A stretch of 64,000 bases of DNA, taken from NCBI GenBank assembly GCA_963978895.1, contig OZ022240.1:18285136-18349135 (forward strand), read 5' to 3'. This stretch comes from Erpobdella octoculata (lineage: Eukaryota > Annelida > Clitellata > Hirudinida > Erpobdellidae). Below are positions 1-11,252 of this stretch, in pieces (within the stretch, counting starts at the first letter, position 1; every line of letters begins with the position of its first letter). A program made the position numbers and the translations under genes. Under the pieces are notes generated by a model, which worked only from the letters and a program-made list of their open reading frames with translations, was not told where the DNA came from and searched no databases.

Positions 1-180
1 TGCGAAGGAGTCGATAATCCTGCGAAGGAGTCGATAATCCTGCGAAGGAGTCGATTATCCTGCGAAGGAGTCGATTATCCTGCGAAGGAGTCGATTATCC
101 TGCGAAGGAGTCGATTATCCTGCGAAGGAGTCGATTATCCTGCGAAGGAGTCGATTATCCTGCGAAGGAGTCGATTAACC
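1..180 (+). repeat. 20-bp tandem array in left TIR
   Basis: Nine head-to-tail units of TGCGAAGGAGTCGATTATCC with single-base variants, followed at 181 by a degenerate short unit. The array runs off the left edge of the window. It is the outer part of the left inverted arm of the MULE-like element. Confidence 0.95.
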
Positions 181-682
181 TGCAAGTCGATTAACCTGCG
201 CACGCTTTGCTGTGCATGACAACAAAACGCATCCGCACGGGTCGATATAGGTATAATAACCTAAGTGACCATTTGATCTTACTCAACTCTTTGGTCGATT
301 TAAGGATGGCTGCTTATTCACTTGGTGGTGTTTTTACATAGACTTAATGCTAAACACTACTATATAAGCACTGTACTGCAGTATCAATATTTAAAATATA
401 TTAGAAATTTTTCTGAATTAATTAAAAATATATTTGAAAATTTTCTAAATTTTGAATTTAGTTTGAAATTTTTATTTTTTTTATAATTCAGTCGCTAGAG
501 TTACGCGCTATAGGCAAGTTCCTGTATACGCCCACAAGGCACATACAGAAAATAACCATATCACAATCGATTATATAAAAGTGTGTTTTTAAAAAACTTA
601 GTTCTTTGATTCACTTGTTATGCATATATAGCCAAATTACAAAAATAGTCTTGACCAAAATTGGAAAGTATAAAATAATTAT

Positions 683-1026
683 TAAACAAGTAAATTAAAA
701 ACGAATTTTTAAAACCAATGCTCTTATATGTAATTAAAACACAAATTTTGCAATCAATTTTTTCTTATATTACTCTTTTATTTTATGTTAAAGTCGAAAT
801 ATCTTAATTATATCGAAATTAATTAAAATTATCTAAATTAATTGACTTATTGTAAAACTAATAATTGAATATTGCATTGTCTTCTATTTTAAGCATGTAT
901 GCAAAATTTGAAAAAATCTATCATCAGGAAGTGACTCAAAAATTGATTGCAAGATTTGAAACAGACAGAGAAACAAACATACAGACAGAGAAACAGAGAC
1001 GACGAGTTAATAAAAGCATTGGTAAT
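683..1026 (+). repeat. Dispersed CAGA-minisatellite repeat, copy 1
   Basis: Shares with 1373-1602, 3395-3850 and 3855-4205 a core that includes TTGACTTATTGTAAAACTAA, CATCAGGAAGTGACTCAAAA, a run of (GAAACAGACA)n and ACGACGAGTTAATAAAAGC. Short open frames through it (rich in D-R-E-T or T-E-K-Q) result from the repeat and are not a gene. It lies inside the MULE-like element. Confidence 0.75.
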
Positions 1027-1029
1027 AAT

Positions 1030-1136
1030 AATAAAGCCGAAGCTACTTTAATAGTAGCTGAAGACCTCGATAGGGGTCCGGCATCGCATAGCGTCAGGTG
1101 ACACTATGCTGTAGAAAATAAACATTATTATTATCA
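1030..1136 (+). mobile_element. 3' tail of CR1-like LINE (same family as 22,165-24,945)
   Basis: About 100 bases, including GAAGACCTCGATAGGGGTCC and TAGCGTCAGGTGACACTATG and ending in an ATT-rich tail. They match the inverse of the 3' UTR of the long LINE in OXR1 intron 3. It is an extreme 5' truncation, nested in the dispersed repeat and the MULE-like element. Confidence 0.85.
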
Positions 1137-1265
1137 TCAAAAAGCATCGAATTTAAATATCTCAACTATTTTCATGAAAATTTCGTACACGCTTGAGAAT
1201 CGCGGTCAGTGAGTGTGGTTCGTGTTAACTTGGTAAAATAGTCTGCCAGTCGGTTAGCGTTTTGT

Positions 1266-1372
1266 GGTCAAGAAAACCCTCAAGAAAACCCTCAAGAAAA
1301 CCCTCAAGAAAACCCTCAAGAAAACCCTCAAGAAAACCCTCAAGAAACCCCTCGATAAAATCCTCAAGAAAA
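1266..1372 (+). repeat. 12-bp tandem repeat
   Basis: About eight units of AAGAAAACCCTC, with the last ones diverged. No coding value is evident. Confidence 0.9.
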
Positions 1373-1602
1373 TTAATTAAATTAATTGACTTATTGTAAA
1401 ACTAATAATTGAATATTGCATTGTCTTCTATCTTGAGCATGTATGCAAAATTTGAAAAAAATCTATCATCAGGAAGTGACTCAAAAATTGATTGCAAGAT
1501 TTGAAACAGACAGAGAAACAGACAGAGAAACAGACAGAGAAACAGACAGAGAAACAGACAGAGAAACAGAGCCGACGAGTTAATAAAAGCATTGGTAAAA
1601 AA
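1373..1602 (+). repeat. Dispersed CAGA-minisatellite repeat, copy 2
   Basis: Same core as copy 1, with a longer (ACAGACAGAGAA)n run at about 1503-1570. It ends with the same AGCATTGGTAA edge as the other copies. Confidence 0.75.
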
Positions 1603-1964
1603 CCCGAAAACCAAGGTTCCGACCAGCTTGACTTAAAGTTTCGTTATAGAATTTTACGACAAAATGTGCTCTGGACAAAATATTGATTAGGAATGAATCT
1701 CGCTCAAAAATGTGTTAGAAGGAATATTGATTGAAATTTGTTTGACCCTTTTTTTAATATGTTGAGTGTAAGCGTTTTTAAATTAATATCATTGAAGTGA
1801 CATGTATTAGTTAATATAGTATTATTCATATTATTTGTTTAAATATACAGCTTATGAGACTGATGATAGGGAGTTGCCATACCATATTTCGAGAAAAAAT
1901 GAACACGCTTTAAACAACAAATAATTTTATTACATGCTTTAAATGAAAGACAAGCTATACAAAA

Positions 1965-2254
1965 TCAATAAGTGGTCAATATATCTACAATTCTATTGTG
2001 AAGCGTCTGAATATCTATTTCTTTTTGTTCAAAAGCTATCCAGAGCTCCCACACTTTCTCGTCTTTTTCCAAACTTAATTTTTTGGTCTGCCTGAGAAGC
2101 TGTCCTGTGGCAAGGGAATCTTCTTCTACTGGAATAGCTTGGGCTTTCCCGAAGAGGATACCAACAACTTCGTAGAAGGTTGAACCTACCTTCAAGCTGT
2201 TGTTGAGAGAGCTATGCCAACCCTCTACGTCATTGTTGGTTTTGAGTTATCAGC
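1965..2254 (-). pseudogene. MULE-like transposase C-terminal remnant
   Basis: On the minus strand the reading frame contains TNNDVEGWHSSLNNSLK followed by about 76 residues ending in a stop at 1965. The pattern N-x-V-E-G-W-H-x-x-L-N is a hallmark of the C-terminal part of MULE-type transposases, where it follows the catalytic domain. Upstream of the motif the frame meets a stop, and no DDE domain is visible, so only the last part survives or an intron separates it. A TACTAG acceptor-like site just upstream on the minus strand makes a lost upstream exon plausible. It lies between the long inverted arms, which fits a transposase-bearing element. Confidence 0.5.
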
Positions 2255-2717
2255 TAGTAAAAGTTACAGCATAAAGAAAACAAAGAAAAGTACTACAGTT
2301 AATAGTAGCCTATGCACTATGAATATTCAGTTCTTAATCAATATGAATAATTATAGAGCGACTCCGGTCATTTCCTTTGTGTGCCTTGTGGGCATCTGCA
2401 GAAATTTGCCTACGGTCATCTAGCATGTAACTCTAGCGACAGAATTATTAGTCAATAAAAATTACCAGCTTTGAATTAAAAATTCAGAAATTGTTTAAAT
2501 TAATTTAAGATAATAATACTGCAATTATGCTGATATAGTAGTACTTAGCATACAGTCTATGTAAAAACACCACCAAGTGAATAAGCAGCCATCCTTAAAT
2601 CGACCAAAGAGTTGAGTAAGATCAAATGGTCACTTAGGTTATTATACCTATATCGACCCGTGCGGATGCGTTTTGTTGTCATGCACAGCAAAGCGTGCGC
2701 AGGTTAATCGACTTGCA

Positions 2718-2889
2718 GGCTAATCGACTCCTTCGCAGGCTAATCGACTCCTTCGCAGGATAATCGACTCCTTCGCAGGATAATCGACTCCTTCGCAGGA
2801 TAATCGACTCCTTCGCAGGATTATCGACTCCTTCGCAGGATTATCGACTCCTTCGCAGGATAATCGACTCCTTCGCAGGATAATCGACT
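2718..2889 (-). repeat. 20-bp tandem array in right TIR
   Basis: Eight complete units plus a partial one of the inverse of the left array (TAATCGACTCCTTCGCAGGN). They mark the right terminus of the MULE-like element. The last partial unit ends at about 2889, and unrelated sequence follows. Confidence 0.95.
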
Positions 2890-2893
2890 TTTC

Positions 2894-3300
2894 AATTTAA
2901 GTCGACTAACTGTCAATTGTCGATAAAAACACAGTTCCCCGGTTAAAAGTAGCTGAGTCCAGTTTATCACCGGTCGGGCCAAGACGTTATTTTAGGGTCT
3001 TTTACGGGTCAGGCTAAACTTTAAATCAAGGTGGTACGGGCCGAGGTTTTTCACTAAGCATATAGACATTTTAGTGATTTTAGGGGCTTCAGACGGGCCG
3101 GACCAACCCTGAAGTCAAGGTGGGACGAGCCGAAGTTTTTCATCAAGTATATAGAATTTTTAGGCCTGTAAAAACCGGCCGGGCCCAAATTAGACGGGCC
3201 GTGCCGGGCCAGGAATTTTGGTTATGAAACGGGCTGGGTTCAAATTCTCTAATTTCATGCGAACGAAGCCGCTACGGGCACTGCTGGTTATACATATTAG
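2894..3300. repeat. GC-richer block with ~115-bp internal duplication
   Basis: Two to three diverged direct copies are visible. AGGTGGTACGGGCCGAGGTTTTTCACTAAGCATATAGA recurs near 3119 as a variant with GGACGAGCC and ATCAAGTATATAGA (each quoted only in part here). GGGCC and CCGG motifs are frequent in otherwise AT-rich surroundings. I see no coding frame. Confidence 0.6.
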
Positions 3301-3394
3301 TCAAAAAATAAATTTTAAAAAATGATTTTTTTGCCTCTTTATCTGAGTCAACGAACTAAAATTTTTGAATCTAAAACAATCGAAATGTAGGTGA

Positions 3395-4205
3395 TTTTTA
3401 CCAATGCTTTTATTAACTCGTCGTCTCTGTTTCTCTGTCTGTCTGTTTTTCTGTCTGTCTGTTTCTCTGTCTGTCTGTTTCTCTGTCTGTCTGTTTCTCT
3501 GTCTGTCTGTTTTTCTGTCTGTCTGTTTTTCTGTCTGTCTGTTTCTCTGTCTGTCTGTTTCTCTGTCTTTTTCAAATCTTGCAATCAATTTTTGAGTCAC
3601 TTCCTGATGATAGATTTTTTTCAAATTTTGCATACATGCTCAAAATAGAAGACAATGCAATATTCAATTATTAGTTTTACAATAAGTCAATTAATTTAGT
3701 TAATTTTAATTAATTTCGATATTTCGATATAATTAAGATATTTCGACTTTAATATAAAATAAAAGAGTAATATAAGAAAAAATTGATTGCAAAATTTGTG
3801 TTTTAATTACATATAAGAGCATTGGTTTTAAAAATTCGTTTTTAATTTACTTGTTACCAATGCTTTTATTAACTCGTCGTCTCTGTTTCTCTGTCTGTCT
3901 GTTTGTTTCTCTGTCTGTTTCAAATCTTGCTATCAATTTTTGAGTCACTTCCTGATGATAGATTTTTTTCAAATTTTGCATACATGCTCAAAATAGAAGA
4001 CAATGCAATATTCAATTATTAGTTTTACAATAAGTCAATTAATTTAGTTAATTTTAATTAATTTCGATATTTCGATATAATTAAGATATTTCGACTTTAA
4101 TATAAAATAAAAGAGTAATATAAGAAACAAGTAAATTAAAAACGAATTTTTAAAACCAATGCTCTTATATGTAATTAAAACACAAATTTTGCAATCAATT
4201 TTTTC
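3395..4205 (-). repeat. Two inverted copies of the CAGA/CTGT minisatellite repeat
   Basis: Copy 3 (3395-3850) and copy 4 (3855-4205) lie in direct tandem with each other, both in reverse orientation to copies 1 and 2. Copy 3 has a long (CTGTCTGTCTGTTTCT)n tract at about 3427-3570. Copy 4 keeps only two or three units. Their outer edges carry an inverted pair (3775-3850 against 4125-4205), suggesting a TIR-bearing parent element. Confidence 0.75.
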
Positions 4206-5518
4206 TTAAATTTTAAACAATTTGCAAATTATTATTAACGACAATTTACTATTTTGCAATTATTATTCTTCTTATTTTAATTATTAATACTATTATTAAT
4301 AACGAAAATTAACTAATTTGCTAATATTATTCCTATTATTGGAAAGTTTTACGCTTTGCGGATATATTTAATGAAATTATTATTAACGACATTTTACTAT
4401 TTTGCAATTATTATTCCCTTTAATTAAATTATTAATAATATTACTATTAACGAAGAGCAACTATTTTGCTAATATTATTCATATTAATGGAAAGTTCGAC
4501 GCTTTGCGGATATATTTATTTTAATTATTAGTAATATTATTATTTAAGAAAATTAACTAATTTGCTAATACTATTCCTATTGTTGGAAAGTTCGACGCTT
4601 TGCGGATATATTTTGAGCATACGTCATAACTCAACATAAACAAGTTGAAAATAAATAAATCATTATCAGCCATTAAAGGTTGGGTTTTTTCTTAGGCTTT
4701 TTTTTCACTATCACCCAAATTTTGTTGTTTTTTACGTAGGCTGTTTTTTTCGATAATATCCATTAAATATTGTGTTTTTCGTAGGCGGTTTTTTCACTAT
4801 CACCCATTAATTGTTGTTTTTTTAGTAGGCTGTTTTTTCCGATCAAATGCAATGAATATTGTGTTTTTCGTAGTCGGTTTTTCCACTATCACACAATAAT
4901 TGTGGTTTTTTTTGTAGGCTATTTTTTGCAATATAGCCCATTCAAGGTTTTGTCGTAGGCTGTTTTTCCAAAATCTTCCAATCAAATAGAAGACCATTCC
5001 AAAATGTTTTCAAGTTAAAAATCATCTGCTACTGACTGACATAGTCACATGCTTCGCTTGCGAAGCGTGCGTAAAGTTATTACTATATTAGCGCATTGGT
5101 GTTGTTTTTGAGCTTAGACTACGATTTGAGTGCGACTACCGTTACTATTAATATGTAAAAACTCAGACGTTTAGCGCGCGAAGCGTGCGTCAAGTGCTGG
5201 TTCCCTACTATAAAAGCGCAATGATGTAATATGTATGTCACCTGATTGGCATCTGCAGGTCTGAAAAAACTCACGTTGATAGATTATGAGACGTTGAACA
5301 CAATTTGTTAAGCCACTTTATGTTAAAAATGTTTAAATAAAAAGTTATTAGCCGCGAAAGTTTAACGCTTTGCGGATATATATAATGCATCGTACGTCAT
5401 CACTAACTATAAACAAGTTGAAAATAAAGAAAACAACGAAGTGTCCTACTTTGGCGGAGTTTTTCTAATTTTGGGATTACGTCATCACACCTTATAAACA
5501 AATTGAAAATAAACAAAT
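4206..5518. repeat. Nested satellite-like repeat block, part 1
   Basis: Contains (a) repeated ATTATTAACGACA... modules ending in GACGCTTTGCGGATATATTT; (b) a ~60-bp degenerate tandem repeat at 4660-4990 built on TTTTTCGTAGGCGGTTTTTTC and CCATTAAA; (c) two strong GC hairpins (CTTCGCTTGCGAAG near 5050, GCGCGCGAAGCGTGCG near 5180); and (d) a module with ATCTGCAGGTCTGAAAAAAC. The same modules recur at 6753-9490. No gene is visible. Confidence 0.7.
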
Positions 5519-5526
5519 CAGCGAAG

Positions 5527-6744
5527 CAGTGATTAATTCGTTTCAGAAATAAATTTAGTTTCAGTTTCAGTTTAGTTTTGGCATTATGAATTATTATTAC
5601 AGTTTCGTTTTAGTTTTGAATTTTTCAATAATTTTAATTTCAGTTTAGTTTTGAATCAGTAATTATCAGTATATTATTACCGTTTCGTTTTGAATTTTTC
5701 AATAATTTTAGTTTCAGTTTAGTTTTGCATCAGGAATTATTATTACCGTTTCGTTATAGTTTTGAATTTTTCAATAATTTTAATTTCAGTTTAGTTTTGC
5801 ATCAGTAATTATTATTACCGTTTCGTTTTGAATTTATAATAGTTTTAGTTTTAATTTCAGTTTCGTTTGTAATCTTTCTATTTTGCAGTTGTAACTAAAC
5901 ACAAGTCAATTGAGAAACTGTTTATTCAATTTTAAAAAAACTCTCATTTCTAAGTTTTTTTTTGGTCTATGTCTCTTCCCTCCGCTCAAAAGGCCACATA
6001 ATAAAAATATCCTCTCCACATATGTCCAAGGCCAAGAGGGAAAGTTGCGGATATATAGACTGTCGAGCAATCCAAAACTGTATCACATCTTCTGCCAAGT
6101 CTTCCATATCCTAACTAACCTTTAGGTTTGTTGGATTTTTACCGGCCAGTTGAAAACCGCACTGGTTTATAGCACCATCGACGTTACTATCTTTTTTTGC
6201 TAGACAAACACTTTTATTCGTAGTGACATCATATTTAAAATAATTCCAAACTAAACTTTCGCTATTACGACCAGCAAACATTTTCGACAAACCAACGCCA
6301 GCTTTCGACATTTCTGACTCAATAAATAGCAACAAACCAAAACACGAATACAATAGAAAAGGAATAAACAATTTCGTAGCGACAAAGGCATGTTAAAAGG
6401 AAGTACCATAGAAGCGAAATTAATTTTTATTTTGTTTTTAATATTTTTTGTTTTTATTTCGTTTTAACAAATTATTTTTTATTTTTATTTCTATTTTGTT
6501 TCTAAAAAAAAATAATTTTTATTTCTATTTCTATTTCGTTTCAAAAAAAATTAATTTTTATTTCTATTTCTATTTCGTTTCGAAAAAAAAAAATTTTTTA
6601 TTTCTATTTCGTTCTAACTAACTAATTTTTATTTTTATTTCAGTTTCGTTTTGACTTTCTATTCTAGTTTTCGTTTCAGTTTTCGTTAACAAGAATTAAT
6701 AATTATCGTTTTAATTTCTATTACCGTTAACGAAATAATCACTG
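5527..6744 (-). mobile_element. Internally deleted hAT element (non-autonomous)
   Basis: The ends CAGTGATTA and TAATCACTG are flanked by a perfect 8-bp target duplication CAGCGAAG (5519-5526 and 6745-6752), diagnostic of hAT. It is an inverted, shortened copy of the 3.2-kb element at 33,507-36,713: about 625 bases of the 5' end and 515 bases of the 3' end remain. The first transposase exon is readable on the minus strand (including SKMFAGRNSESLVWNYFKYD), and the dimerisation-domain exon is partly kept. The breakpoint at about 6090-6112 holds a ~23-bp filler copied from the middle of the parent (matching ~35,249-35,271). Confidence 0.92.
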
Positions 6745-6752
6745 CAGCGAAG

Positions 6753-9490
6753 TAGAATATTTTTCAAAGCGGGTTTTCCCAAAAATGAGATTACGTCATC
6801 ACTCAATATAAACAAGTTGAAAATAAATAAAGTAAACGGTTGGCGTTTTTCATTCTCCGCCATTGAAGGTTGGTTTTATCGGGGGGGTTTTCCCATTATC
6901 AGCCATTGAATGTGGGTTTTTTTCATAGGCGGATTTTCAATATCAGCCATTAAATGTTTTTTTAAAGAGTGTTTATTAGTAGGGGGGTTTTTTCATTATT
7001 TGCCAATATTACTTTTTTCTGCTTTTTTCGTTGGCGGTTTTTTCAATATCAGCGATTAAAAGTTGTTTCTTTGTAAGTCGTTTCTATATAAGCCATTAAA
7101 TGTTGGTTTTTAAGAAGGCCGGTCCAAAACGTGCTCAATCATTTGCGCCTGGTGGGTTTTTTTATTATCAGCCATTATATGTTGGGTTTTTTCGTTGGGG
7201 GTTTTTTCAATAACTGCTATTGAAGGTTGTTTTTCATAGGCGGTTTTTTCATTATCAACCATTTAAGGTTGTGTTTTTCGCAGGCGGTTATTTCCAAAAC
7301 CATCCAATATATTTTTTTTGTAGGTGTTTTTTTCACTATCACCCAATAAATGTGTTTTTTTTCGTAGGCTGTTTTTCCCAATATCGCCCATTAAAGGTTT
7401 TTTTTCGTAGGTAGTTTTTCCAGAATCATCCAATCAAAGAGAAGACCGTTCCAAAACGTGTTCAAGTAAAAAATCATCTGCTACTGGCTAAAATAGTCAC
7501 ACGCTTCGTTTGCGAAGCGTGCGTAAAGCAAAAATGTTGTTTTTGAGCTTATAGTGCAATTTGAATGCGACTACCTTTTATTAATATGTAAAAACTCACA
7601 CGCTTCGCGCAAAGCGCGCGAAGCGTGCGTCAAGTGCTGGTTCCCTAACATAAAAGCGCAATGATGAATGTATTATGTATTATGTATGTCACCCGATTAG
7701 CATCTGCAGGTCTGAAAAAACTCACGTTTATAGATTATGAGACGCTGAACACGGTTTGTTAGGGCACTTTTTTGTTAAAATGTTTAAATAAAAAGTTATT
7801 AGCCGCAAAAGTTTAACGCTTTGCGGATATATATAATGCATCGTACGTCATCGCTGAATATAAACGAGTTGAAAATAATCAAATCACCGAAGGCGGGTTT
7901 TCCCAAAAATTTTGAGCGTACGTCATCACTCAATATAAACAAGTAGAAATAAACAAATCACCGAAGTCGGGTTATCCCGTTAATTTTGAGATTACGTCAT
8001 CACACATTATAAACAAGTTAAAAATAAATAAAGGTGGTTTTATTCGTATGCGGTTTTTCCAATATCAGCCAATAAAGGTTGTTTTTTTCGTAGGCGGTTT
8101 TTTTCAAATTTAGCCATTCAAAGAGAAGACCATTCCGCAACGTTTCCAAGGGAAAAAGCATCTACGATCCCTACTATAAAAGCGCAATGATGTATGTATT
8201 ATGTATGTATTATGTATTATGTCACCCGATTAGCATCTGCAGGTCTGAAAAAATTCACGTTGATAGAATAGGTTTGTTATGGCACTTTTTTGCTAAAATG
8301 TTTAAATAAAAAGTTATTAGCCGCGAAAGTTTAACGCTATGCGGATATATATATATATAATGCATCGTACGTCATCGCTGAATATAAACACGTTGAAAAT
8401 AAATAAATCACCGAAGTAGTAGTCGGCGGGTTTTCCCCAATTTTAAAAAAGTTATAAATTATTATTAACGACAATTTACTATTTTGCAATTATTATTCCT
8501 CTTATTTTAATTATTATTATTAACGAAGATTAACTATTTTGCTAATATTATTCCGATTATTGGAAAGTTCGACGCTTTGCGGATACATTTAATGAAATTA
8601 TTATTAACGACATTTTACTATTTTGCAATTATTATTCTTCTTATTTTAATTATTAATAATATTATTAATAACGAAAATTAACTAATTTGCTAATATTATT
8701 CCTATTAATGGAAAGTTCGACGCTTTGTGGATATATTTAAGGAAATTATTATTAACGACATTATTTATTTTAATACATTATATATAATATATTAATATAT
8801 TAAATAAAAAGTTATTAGCCGCGAAAGTTTAACGCTTTGCGAATATAATTTCAGCATACGTCATAACTCATTATAAACAAGTTGAAAATAAATAAATCAC
8901 CGAAGTAGTACATCGGCGGGTTTTCCCAATATAAGCCATTGAAGATTGGGTTTTTTGTAGGCGTTTTTTTCATTATCAGCCATTAAAAGTTGGGTTGTTT
9001 CTTAGGCTTTTTTTTAATAGCTTTTTTTTCACCATCACCCAAAATATTTGCCAAAATATATTGTTCATTTCGTAGGCGGTTTTTTCACTATCACCCAATA
9101 AATGTTGTTTTTTTCGTAGGTTGTTTTTCCGATACCATCAAAAAAATAATATTTTTCATAGGGGGATTTTTCACTATCACCCATTTAACATAAATTTTTT
9201 CGTAGGTTGTTTTTTCCAAATCGGTCATTTAAGGTTTTTTTACGTAGGCATTTTTCATAAATCTTCCAAATAAATAGAATACCATTCCAAAACGTTTCCA
9301 AGTGAAAAATCATCTGCTACTAACTATTTTAGTCACACGCTTCGCTTGCGAAGCGTGCTTAAAGTTATTACTATATTAGCGTATTGGTGTTGTTTTTGTG
9401 CTTAGAGTGCTATTTAAGTGCAACTACTTTTACTATTAATATGTAATAACTCACACGCTTCGCGCGCGAAGCGTGCGTCAATTGCTGGTC
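6753..9490. repeat. Nested satellite-like repeat block, part 2
   Basis: Continues the modules of 4206-5518. The ~60-bp GTAGGCGGTTTTTTC tandem repeat occurs at about 6840-7440, 8040-8120 and 8930-9270. The paired GC hairpins recur near 7498/7601 and 9335/9451, always ~100-120 bp apart. The module CGCTTTGCGGATATATATAATGCATCGTACGTCA (quoted as CGCTTTGCGGATATATATAA) recurs near 7815 and 8335. Orientation is constant, suggesting a tandemly amplified composite unit. No gene is visible. Confidence 0.7.
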
Positions 9491-9589
9491 GAAGATAATC
9501 GCGTAATAAAATTCAAATTTTGTTTACGTAAAAACGTTTGAAGGCTTTAAGCAACTTTTAGCAAATCTATTTTATGTTTTATGGGCTAA

Positions 9590-9736
9590 AATAAGTTATG
9601 AAAGAGTGGAAAAGAAAAAATGAGCACGAGCGGGAACGGAAACGGGAGAGCATGCGGGGAAGGAAACGGGAGCAAGAGAAAAAAATGATAAAAAAATCTC
9701 TGAAAACCCCGAGCAACGCCGGGTAACCCCGCTAGT
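9590..9736 (+). mobile_element. Helentron-like 3' end fragment
   Basis: Starts at AAGTTATGAAAGAGTGG, passes through GCGGGAACGG-type minisatellite and ends in the hairpin GAGCAACGCCGGGTAACC followed by CTAGT. The 3' hairpin plus CTAGT terminus is shared by eight other fragments in this window and fits Helitron/Helentron 3' ends. Confidence 0.7.
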
Positions 9737-9822
9737 TATTATATATAAATTAATTTGCCATTGATAACAGATTTTCACACAAAATGTCTTACACTATTAT
9801 ATATATATTAACTGGAGAGCGA

Positions 9823-9988
<166 letters not shown>

Positions 9989-10099
9989 TTGAACCAACAG
10001 ATAGACAAGAAAGCAAGTTAAGAAAAACGTGGTAAAAACGAGAGATTGAAATACGTTAGAAAAACCTCTACAAAAACTTGGGCAGCGCCGGGTTAAATA

Positions 10100-11109
10100 C
10101 AATAGAGTTTTTCTAGTCTGGACTGCTCTTAATAAAACGACATGAAACAGCTAACTGCCATGCAAGTAAAGATCTGAAAATGTTGGCTGATCAGTCGGCA
10201 AACTTATGCTTTTTAAACCAGATCCGCTTGGATGCATCTGGCTTGATATCAAAAAAAGTTATTGTAGCTTATTAATTTTTGACATCAAACAAAACACAAC
10301 ATAAAAGAGACTAAAGCAAACGAGATAATGACTACCCCGTCATTTGATTCTCAAAAATTATTGTAAAATGAAATTAATGAGTGATGTCATATAGGAATCC
10401 CCAAGGAATATACACAGAGGCGGCGATTGGGGGAGCGGGGAAAGCGACGACCCCTCCAGATTTTGCTTGAGTATTTAGATTAGTTGATAAACGTAGTATT
10501 TTTCATACATTTTGAATTATATCTACTTAGTTATATCATATATTTCTACTAATATTTTTCAATCTTGTAGTGCCTTTGGTCCATCCGATCGAGGTCGTAT
10601 AAACTTCAACCTTGTGTGTGTCTGCAATGGCGAAACTAGGGGGGTGCAAGCCAAATCGGAGGGCCTTGCAATTTTTCCAAATATGATGAACTCTTCTTTG
10701 AGTGGGGAGCGGGGGTGCTAAATCGCCGTCACTGGATTTACATCCCGCTACAAGGGACACGGGCTTGTTTTCTACGAGAATCGTGTGCCGTGGATAACTT
10801 CCTTAACACTTTGCGCAAATCTATCAGTATAGATCCAATAAGAATTTTCAAAGTGCTCTTTATTTTTACAGTGGTGGAGAGTGTCTCTGATTGCTGTGGC
10901 TGTTTTCTTGGCTGTAATCACGTCGATGATTTTCTGTCAAAAAATTTTAAACTGTTTTGCCATAATTTATAGCCCATTTTGCCCGAATTTTAAAACATTT
11001 TTGCCCAGAATTGGGGGCTGCAGCTCTCCCCCGGCTTGTTCACCTATGTGTATGTGTGTATGTATATTTCAATCATATACATACCAATCAATCGGTTGAA
11101 TTTGTATAC
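10100..11109. other. Non-coding stretch with possible hAT-type MITE ends
   Basis: No gene. CAGAGGCGGCGATTGGGGGA at 10,418, CAATGGCGAAACTAGGGGGG at 10,626 and the inverse CTAAATCGCCGTCACTG at about 10,719 resemble ends of hAT-type miniature elements that start with CAG and a GGCG core. I could not pair them with a clean target duplication. Confidence 0.35.
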
Positions 11110-11252
11110 CGCTATTTCCTATCGTTCAATAGCGCTCGGCCAAGAACTTATTAAATAAATAAGTTTTAAGTCCCCGACGGAAAACTGTGAGAGAAGTAGA
11201 TTTAGTAAGATAAGTAGGAAGAGAGTTTCAGAGAAAGGAACCAGAGTAGGAA
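11110..11252 (-). pseudogene. LINE 3' remnant upstream of TARDBP
   Basis: On the minus strand one frame reads SLPTYLTKSTSLTVFRRGLK followed by TYLFNKF and a stop. It matches the conserved C-terminal tail (S-L-P..L-R..T-S-L..F-K-R-x-L-K-T-x-L-F) of many CR1/L2-type LINE proteins. Only this tail is present, so it is a 5'-truncated fossil. Confidence 0.5.

Larger units (their letters stand above)
1..2893 (-). mobile_element. MULE-like DNA transposon with very long TIRs (left end cut by window)
   Basis: The first and last ~550 bases are inverted copies of each other: about 1-560 pairs with 2345-2890. Each arm begins with a 20-bp tandem array, continues through a block containing GGGTCGATATAGGTATAAT, and then a diverged inner part sharing the CGCTAGAGTTAC and CCCACAAGGCAC motifs. 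Long TIRs are typical of the Mutator-like superfamily, and a MULE-type transposase tail lies inside on the minus strand. The interior also holds a LINE 3' tail and dispersed repeats, so it has been a landing site. The left terminus and the target duplication lie outside the window. The superfamily call rests on the TIR architecture plus one short protein motif, so a foldback element of another superfamily remains possible. Confidence 0.62.

Noticed and set aside
1..180. Regular 20-bp repeats resembling a CRISPR array
   Set aside because: Units are contiguous with no spacers, an inverted array lies 2.7 kb away, and the genome is eukaryotic; it is a tandem array in a transposon terminus.
3301..3633. 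110-codon frame rich in TDRQ/ETDR
   Set aside because: It translates the CAGA/CTGT minisatellite of a dispersed repeat present in four or more copies.
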